Shown here piece after piece: positions 57,589 to 64,000 of a DNA stretch of 64,000 bases. How positions within the stretch are numbered: position 1 is the first letter of the stretch; every line of letters begins with the position of its first letter. Below the pieces are notes generated by a model. The model did not search any database and had not been told where the DNA came from. It worked only from the letters and a program-made list of their open reading frames with translations. The stretch is taken from assembly GCF_000003815.2 (NCBI RefSeq), contig NC_049982.1, positions 7,793,849-7,857,848 on the forward strand, in the 5' to 3' direction. The translations under genes were made by a program, and so were the position numbers. The stretch is from Branchiostoma floridae (Eukaryota > Chordata > Leptocardii > Amphioxiformes > Branchiostomatidae).

Positions 57589-60500
57589 CTAGTCGACGGT
57601 GCAGTCCCTACAGAGAAGAACAAAAATGATTTGTTGTACATCAGTGAATGCGCATTGAATTTTTTTTCAATGCCTTTACTGACAGATTGTTTCGAGTTAT
57701 TCATCTTGTACTGCCTAGTGACATTTCCTTGCTGTTTCTGTAACTTTAGCAGGGTATTCATGAGGAGGTTGCTTGCACCTCCTCGCACAGACCGTATTTC
57801 ATGTGTTTTTGAAAGACAGGTGTAGCCCAAGATGCCCTTTCCCAGATTAATTCAGAACCGCGCTTTAAGGGAAGTCACACGGAAAGAACAAAAGACTCTA
57901 ATATTGGACTTACTGCCCCAGGACCTCCACCCGCATGCTGAGGTATGAATTCCATGTCTGCGGCCAGAACCGGACGTAACGTGCAGTAACCGGCGGGTCC
58001 AACAGGTGGCGCACTTCAGTGTCCTGATCAGAGTTGCCAGAGAAAACCTGGGATGGTATTGTGAAACAAACAATGAACCGGCTACCAGCAATGCTACATG
58101 GAAACACATATTGAAATAATTTCTTAGACTAAAGAAGAACATGTGCCTCTACATACCTTGAAATATAAGAGAAAACTCTATAAAATCTGGAAATATCACA
58201 TGACCTCTGTCTGTTCATATTGACTATGGTAAAGTCCAAATTAACATCGGCCCTACAGTATCGGCTATGGCTAAACATTCCTATACAGAATAACAGTCTC
58301 TGCTGCATCAGTTACATGTTTAATCTGGTCTCAAGTCTGTTCCAAACTTCTTTTTCTTCGAACGTGGCCTATTCAGCAAAAATTATTGGAAGCATTAAAA
58401 AAATCTTGTAAATATCAAACTTGTGCAGAAGACAATGATTACCAACCTTCTCACGCCCCAGATTGTCAAGATATGTAGACCACGTGCTTCCGTCTCTGCT
58501 GAAGCGTAGTTTGTAGGAGGTCACCCACTGATTTCCTCCAACATTTCTGCCCTGGGTGATAACTCCGGCTACAGTAGTCTCTGCTCCCACGTCAACCTGA
58601 ACAGGAGGAAAATGGCATCCTGGTACGTTATTCAGGGTACATATTCTACTTTTGCGTTTTTCATCCAATATGTTAACAAAGTAACCAGGTCTCATGTACA
58701 TTGTGTCTGGTCAGCAGGATATGATGTTGGCCGTTGTCTTCTTAGCTCGCGATTTATTGTATCTTATAAAAACTATATGAAACTGGGCTGATTTGAGCTT
58801 TCATGGATGAATAAAGGTTCAAACAAACAAAATCAAACAAACAAACTGTTTTTCAAACATAAACAGAAAATATGATAGTACATAACCACATACAATTAAT
58901 GTAAGAACGATAAAAAGGAAGAAACTGATCAGAAGATGATGACAGGGGGGAGAAAAATAATTGATGAAAAGAACCATAAAATATAACAGCACATTCCAGC
59001 ATATGTGATGTCATATGTGGCATATGAATCAAAGGCACAATTAAAAATGATTGGCAATAAAGCAAGTTTGCCATGCGATGTCCTCTCACCTGTAGCCACT
59101 GGTTGGTGTTCAGCGGGCCGTTGGCGCACCAAGCCCCGGCCCATCCACCTTGGTCTGTATAACCCTCCTCTTGGGAATGAAGACGAGCTTTGGTGGTGGC
59201 ACAATCCGGGTGTGTAGTGGATGCAGTAATGTGGCCATCAGGAATAGCGCCGTTCTCCATACCCAGTGGTACTGCAGTGCACAGCCGCTACGGGACAGTA
59301 ATTGTAAACGTCACAACGTCACCATTCCAAGCAGTACAATTTGGGCCAGAGCCTAACCTGATATGTAAAATTACGGTGGTTAGAGCAGTAAAAGATCACG
59401 CAAGGCGGAAAATGTCCAACCTGTCGGCAGGGTTGTCCTTCACACCCTCCACATCCGCAAGCCGGCCCGGGAGGACCAGGCGGCCCGGGAACACCATCAC
59501 GGCCGTCCCGCCCGTCTCGTCCGGCCGGTCCCTCAGGACCCCGGAAGGGACCTGCGGCTGTTGCAGTGAGGCTTACATTACTCTTTATTTTTACAAGAAA
59601 TACATGACCGCACAATGTACAAACTGCACGTTCATAGCGTAAATGGTGTAAGACGTGACCAATTTTCCAAGGACCGTGCAACTGGGAGAGTCCTGAAGGA
59701 GAGAAGCAAGGGGCCAGTCCCTGGCTTAAAAGCACTTCAATAGGCAGGTAGGCAGGCATTTCCCTCAGAATTCCACTCTGTCACCATTGCAGTCAAAAGA
59801 CAAGTGGCCCTTATTTTTTTTTAAAAGATTACTTGAGAAGTAAACACCGACCAACGTCTATTCATTCCTGGTGCGTTTAGATATCATAGGAAAGAATCCA
59901 TATCTGCCCACCTGAGCCGAAAGGTGTTGTGACAGTGTTGGCCGATCTCTTAGATCGCCGCATGGGGGCGCTGTGATCACCAAGCTTGACATCATCACCA
60001 ACTTGACTCGGTTTCACGTCTTGGCCAGTCCCCTGTTGTGAAATGCTCAAACTTTTACTCCGCAAATGTATATAACGTTAGTCAGAACGTATTGTTGTTT
60101 TCGAGAAAATATGAGACAATTGCAGTTCTGATCTATCACATTGCTTCCCTCGCGATGGTAAATTCTAGCGTAAAGTTGATTGGAGGCTGACACAGACATA
60201 TCCAAAACGTGAGATAATACCATTGTAGCTTAAATCTGGTATATTCAACACAATAAACTGGTCTGAATATAAAAAGACTGAAGAACTGTTAACTAAAGCT
60301 CACTATGATGTCATGCTGTACATGTTGTCAACAGTGAGGTATCGAAGCACTGAGAAGAATCTATGCTAACCCCTTACCTCATGAGATGTTACGTAGATTG
60401 GTTCTTGTTCATTTCCCAATCCGAGTTGGAACATGGTTTCCAGCACAGCCAGTCTCTCTCTCAAAGACGCCCCGTCAGCTTTCTCCCGCTGTAACTCCGC

Positions 60501-60848
60501 ACGTTCGCTGTCTAGTCGAGTCTTCAGAGACGACAGGTGGATTTTCAGGGCCGCCACTTCCTCCTTGTCTTTAGCGGCGGCGTCTTGCTTGATCTCAATG
60601 GCCAAGGTACGATCCCTCAGTGCCAGGATCTGGTCCTTCAGTTGAGACACTTCTTGGAAGCAGTCAGACACTTCTTGAGAGGAATTCTCTCGCACATATT
60701 TCACCTCGTGAGCGAGGAAGACGAGGGCCGCCACCACCAGCACCCCCGCCCCGGCCGCCACGGCCACCGTCACCGGTCGGGCCGCGGGTCGGTCTCGGCG
60801 GGCCCGGCCGGCAACTTCGCTTACGTTAAGCAGCCTTTCCGAGCTCAT
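57589..60848 (-). CDS. Array gene E: type II membrane collagen-like protein with F5/8C head
   Basis: Seven exons in agreeing phase give 407 residues: 60378-60848, 59912-60032, 59421-59551, 59090-59287, 58447-58596, 57914-58047, 57589-57607. Order: MSSERLLNVSEVAGRARR, a TM segment at about residues 27-50, a coiled coil with a repeated SSQEVSDCFQEVSQ part that adds one cysteine, and a linker with MRRSKRSANT (furin-like). The Gly-X-Y run with [10 protein letters not shown] ends in ACGCGGCEGQPC. The F5/8C domain begins [20 protein letters not shown]. Its first exon is 21 nt longer than in A and C, inserting residues before the GAWCANG segment, in a region of the fold that usually carries ligand-binding loops. 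The last exon gives DCTVD. All exons are open. It is the nearest relative of gene B by flanks. Confidence 0.86.
58786..58850. repeat. Dispersed GTTT-tailed repeat, copy 3 (reverse)
   Basis: This is the reverse-complement copy: GGGCTGATTTGAGCTTTCAT followed by AAAC repeats. It lies in an intron of array gene E, between the two larger discoidin exons. Confidence 0.6.
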
Positions 60849-62250
60849 TGCGAGATTGTAACTTGGCTTGACCAAAAATTTCTTACTGTAGACGATTTTC
60901 CACCCAACCGAGGACAGTGTGGCAGTGGCAGATACCTAAATAATGCGCAGCTAATATGAATAATACCAGGTCATTAGTTAGAACACCTGTGGCATTCAAT
61001 TATATTCATGCCGGTGTTACGTAAAACCTTTTACCAAACGCTTTAGAGTACTAGCTTAGTACGCCCGCCTCCTGGCGGTTTTACAGAAAACCGCACGCCT
61101 TTCTCTTTACACATTTAATGATTTAACGTGTCAGTCAACTGTCATACCACCCCCCCCCCCGCCTCGTGAAAGGTTTCGTTCCTCTCCGTTCAGCATTAGG
61201 AGGTGCTTTGGAGGTCCTAACCATAAATTTCCTCCTGAGAAATTGCTACACTGCATCACTACACTAATCCTATCCAGGTAAACACTGGCATGTATACGTG
61301 ACTTTAATTTTCCTGCTTGAAGAAATACACCGGCACACAATGGCTAAATGTATTGAGGCCTAGTCACAACACATAGGGCAGATTGGTCCGAGAGTTCACT
61401 GAATGCTTGCTCCATTCAAATAAACCTGACCCTGAAGAAAAAGGCAGAAGAGAAAAGCACATTAACTTATTAGCTTCCATCAAAACCACGATGAAAGAAA
61501 AGAAAATCAGGCAAGTCGGAAAACGCAGCAGCCTGGGCTATAGATCGAGACGTGTTGGAAAGACGAGAAAATATTCCTTTCAAAGATCTACTATCAGAAA
61601 AAAACAGGCGACACATACAACGTAAAGAGACAAACCAAAACTAACTTTCGCTCATTTTAAATTACATTGAATCAATTTCTGTTGCAATGGCTAGATTATC
61701 TGAGATGATACATGTATACGCGTATGCTATGTATCTATCAAGTACATGTATCTTTTATGATTATATAGGGAGAAAGTGGAAGCTTCAACATGCACATTTG
61801 TCGAACCTTTGGATTAATTACATACATGTACAAATAATTCCAGGCAGGCATATGACCTTTCAAGCGCTTAAGATTGTTTATTGTGCAGCACAACGAATTT
61901 ACACAACCCTTGCAGAGACGATATGGACATACAAAAATTCTCTCTTGTTTATTGTACAGCACGTCGAACTGACAAAGTCACGTAGTCGTAGAAGTAATTA
62001 CAAAATAACTTGACTAATACTTAGAAAAATTCTTCCAGGCTCAAGTGATAAAAAGTTTGTTACTTTATTGATAGTAAAATACAGCAAAGGAAACATGCCT
62101 GAAAGTGCCTATTCACCCTATTGTATTATTTTCGGAAACAAAAGAACATAACCTAAGAATTGAATAGATCTGGATTTGAAAGATATTGGTTAGACGTACT
62201 GTTTTATATACATTCACTTGACAATCTCTAATCTTGGGAAGATGCTAGAG
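60849..62250. other. Spacer between genes E and F
   Basis: It is similar to the B-D spacer over most of its length. Minus-strand AATAAA signals for gene F lie at 61877-61882 and 61948-61953. An 80-codon plus-strand open frame at 61383-61625 is not preserved in the homologous stretch near 45230, so I do not call it. Confidence 0.6.
61063..61078. promoter_or_regulatory. Conserved CTCF-like block upstream of gene E
   Basis: The minus strand reads CCGCCAGGAGGCGGGC, as upstream of gene B and at similar distance from the start codon. Conservation may simply reflect recent duplication. Confidence 0.3.
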
Positions 62251-62483
62251 CTAGCGAACGCGACAGCAACAGTAGTTTGGTCCGCAGATGTTAGCCGTAA
62301 AGGCACAGCCACCGCTGAGATAGCGAAATGCGGCAGGGCCAACTTTTCCAGCGTCAGTGTTGTGGTCGGATGAAAGGACAGGCCGACCTCCGTACACATA
62401 TATGGCATCAAAGCACTCTGAGGTGCTGTGGAAAAGAAATCATCATCAGCAAATCATGATACTATATATCATATAGTGGCTTA

Positions 62484-62524
<41 letters not shown>

Positions 62525-63776
62525 TGCACACACACAAATATTGCATATATAGACATATGTCTGTCTATATATATATATACATGTATATTTATATATATAG
62601 AGAGAGAGAGATGTACAGTGCCGTACAAATAGATACAGTATTTGTCAAAATTTGCGCACAAAGCCACACCGAATTATCTTAACACAACACACAAAAAAAC
62701 AGCAATAATTCTGGTGACGGAGAACCACGACTTTTTACAAAAAAATATTTTGCCATTCAACAAAGACGTTTGATAGCAAATTCATTTCGTGTGCAAAGGG
62801 ACTGGTGCATTCAAATATTCAAAGAGGAAAGAATCACTGTCTGCTGAACTCGTAGTTCTGTAATTGAAAAAAATAAACATTTCGACATTCAATGGCAATA
62901 ATGTAGCACAAACCTCCTCCGGCTGCCGACAGCTGCTATCATGGCCGCTTTGCGAGATGTGCACATGTCGTTGCACGTCAGACCGTCCCCGTAATTAGGT
63001 CTGCAGTCCCGACGGATGGCGAAGATGTCTGATGCTTGGTTGGAGGCCGCTGTGCAGATGCTCTGTGCCAGTACGTCATGGTAGTTGACGTAGTCTGTGC
63101 CTGATTTAAGAAACGTAGAGAAATGTAGAAGGTACAAAAAAAGACAGTATTCATTCAATATTCAGTGTGGCATATCCCTTACCATGGCAACTAAAGTCTT
63201 TAGACGGATACAACACATGTGCTGAACATGATTTTGACTGCTAAGAGGATCTAGGACTACCTACTCCGAGCCTGTTTGCTACATGTGTACACCTATATCT
63301 GAGGTAATAACAAAGCAGCACAAATGTTGAATTGTGTAGAGGCCATGATACTGTGTGCCAGAGAGCAGGACGTATACCTGGTCACAAGCGCGGAACTTAC
63401 TTGATCCGTTTGCTCCAGGTGGTCCAGGCGGGCCCTGTGCTCCAGGTGGGCCATCTAGTCCAGGCGAGCCCTGTGCTCCAGGCGAGCCCTGTGCTCCAGG
63501 CGGGCCATCTAGTCCAGGGGAGCCTTGTTCTCCAGGCGGGCCCTGTGGTCCAGGCGAGCCCTGTTCTCCAGGCGAGCCCTGTGCTCCAGGCGAGCCCTGT
63601 GCTCCAGGCGAGCCCTGTTCTCCAGGCGGGCCATCTAGTCCAGGGGAGCCTTGTTCTCCAGGCGGGCCCTGTTCTCCAGGCGGGCCCTGTTCTCCAGGCG
63701 GAGGGGGTGGTCCAGACGAGCCTTTTGGTCCAGGCGGCCCCTGTGGTCCAGGCGAGCCCTTTGGTCCAGGAGGTCC
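62251..63776 (-). CDS. Array gene F: Cys-rich-head collagen-like protein, 3' part (5' end outside window)
   Basis: Three exons are visible: 63401-63776 (collagen), 62914-63100 and 62251-62425 (head). The head matches gene D closely: [52 protein letters not shown], and a closing [11 protein letters not shown] before TAG. The collagen exon is 376 nt against 52 nt in gene D, with the same phase. It encodes about 41 Gly-X-Y triplets such as [12 protein letters not shown] and GPPGEQ, with one triplet lacking glycine (PPP). The TM and coiled-coil exons lie to the right of the window. A longer, glutamine- and serine-rich rod is expected to place the head further from the membrane. Confidence 0.8.
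62485..62610. repeat. CA, TA and GA microsatellite cluster, intron of gene F
   Basis: It has the same order of simple repeats as in the homologous gene D intron (46501-46640), with a longer CA run. Confidence 0.9.
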
Positions 63777-64000
63777 CTGGAAACATTTGTGGTTAGCTGT
63801 AATCTTTCTTTCTTCAACAAACTCTACATTAATACAAATATGTCAGAGAGCACTGGTTGATTACGGCAAATGATGATGGCGATGCATGTGCTGTCCAAAG
63901 TCTGCAAAACGTGACGCCAAAACAAACTACTGAATTTTAGTCCCTCTAAAGAGGGGTTTTGGGGCAGTATTTACAGTATTTAATTTGGCTTCTTGGATTT

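Noticed and set aside
61383-61625. 80-codon basic open frame in the E-F spacer
   Set aside because: The homologous stretch near 45230-45460 has stops and indels, so the frame is not conserved.
63332-63873. Plus-strand collagen-like and repetitive open frames over the gene F collagen exon
   Set aside because: They are mirror readings of a GC-rich 9-bp repeat; the minus strand has splice sites, phase and a homologue in gene D.

Overview
The window looks like nuclear DNA of a cephalochordate (amphioxus, Branchiostoma-like). Genes are animal-type, with short GT-AG exons. The intact liprin-alpha, SFT2D3 and EF-hand/WD40 genes are deuterostome-like, introns are full of short inverted-repeat elements, and ACATGTAC-type words are frequent. 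The species call is inference; no search could be run.

Layout. (1) 324-8340, plus: the 3' half of a liprin-alpha gene, entering from the left, with three SAM domains and the VRTYSC C-terminus. (2) 13576-28052, minus: a gene of more than 24 exons for an EF-hand plus WD40-repeat protein of the WDR49/WDR64/WDY group. (3) 28560-31976, plus: a complete six-exon SFT2D3-like vesicle-transport membrane protein, head-to-head with (2). (4) 34443 to the right edge, all minus: a tandem array of six related genes, called here A, B, D, C, E, F from left to right. They encode type II membrane proteins with a basic cytoplasmic tail, one TM segment, a coiled coil, a furin-like RxxR site, a short Gly-X-Y collagen stretch, and one of two different C-terminal heads. 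Genes A, B, C and E end in an F5/8-type-C (discoidin) domain. Genes D and F end in a short cysteine-rich head (ending GPNYCCC) that I do not recognise.

The array is the most interesting part. It resembles colmedins or MACIT collagens in plan, but the heads are swapped on a shared stalk. Gene A has the 5' half and promoter flank of a D-type gene joined to a discoidin 3' half, so module exchange is visible. Gene B is broken by a 5S-rRNA-derived SINE-like insertion in its first discoidin exon. Gene F has a Gly-X-Y exon 324 bp longer than its D counterpart. Copies of the end of the SFT2D3 3'UTR lie behind genes B, C and E. This indicates that discoidin units spread from the position next to SFT2D3. 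At these copies the array-gene poly(A) signal is kept, while the orphaned SFT2D3 signal has decayed.

Datable insertions include two nearly identical 923-bp mariner-type foldback elements and a 147-bp foldback with a 9-bp target duplication. In both cases the paralogous units give empty sites. No tRNA, CRISPR or bacterial-type feature was seen.
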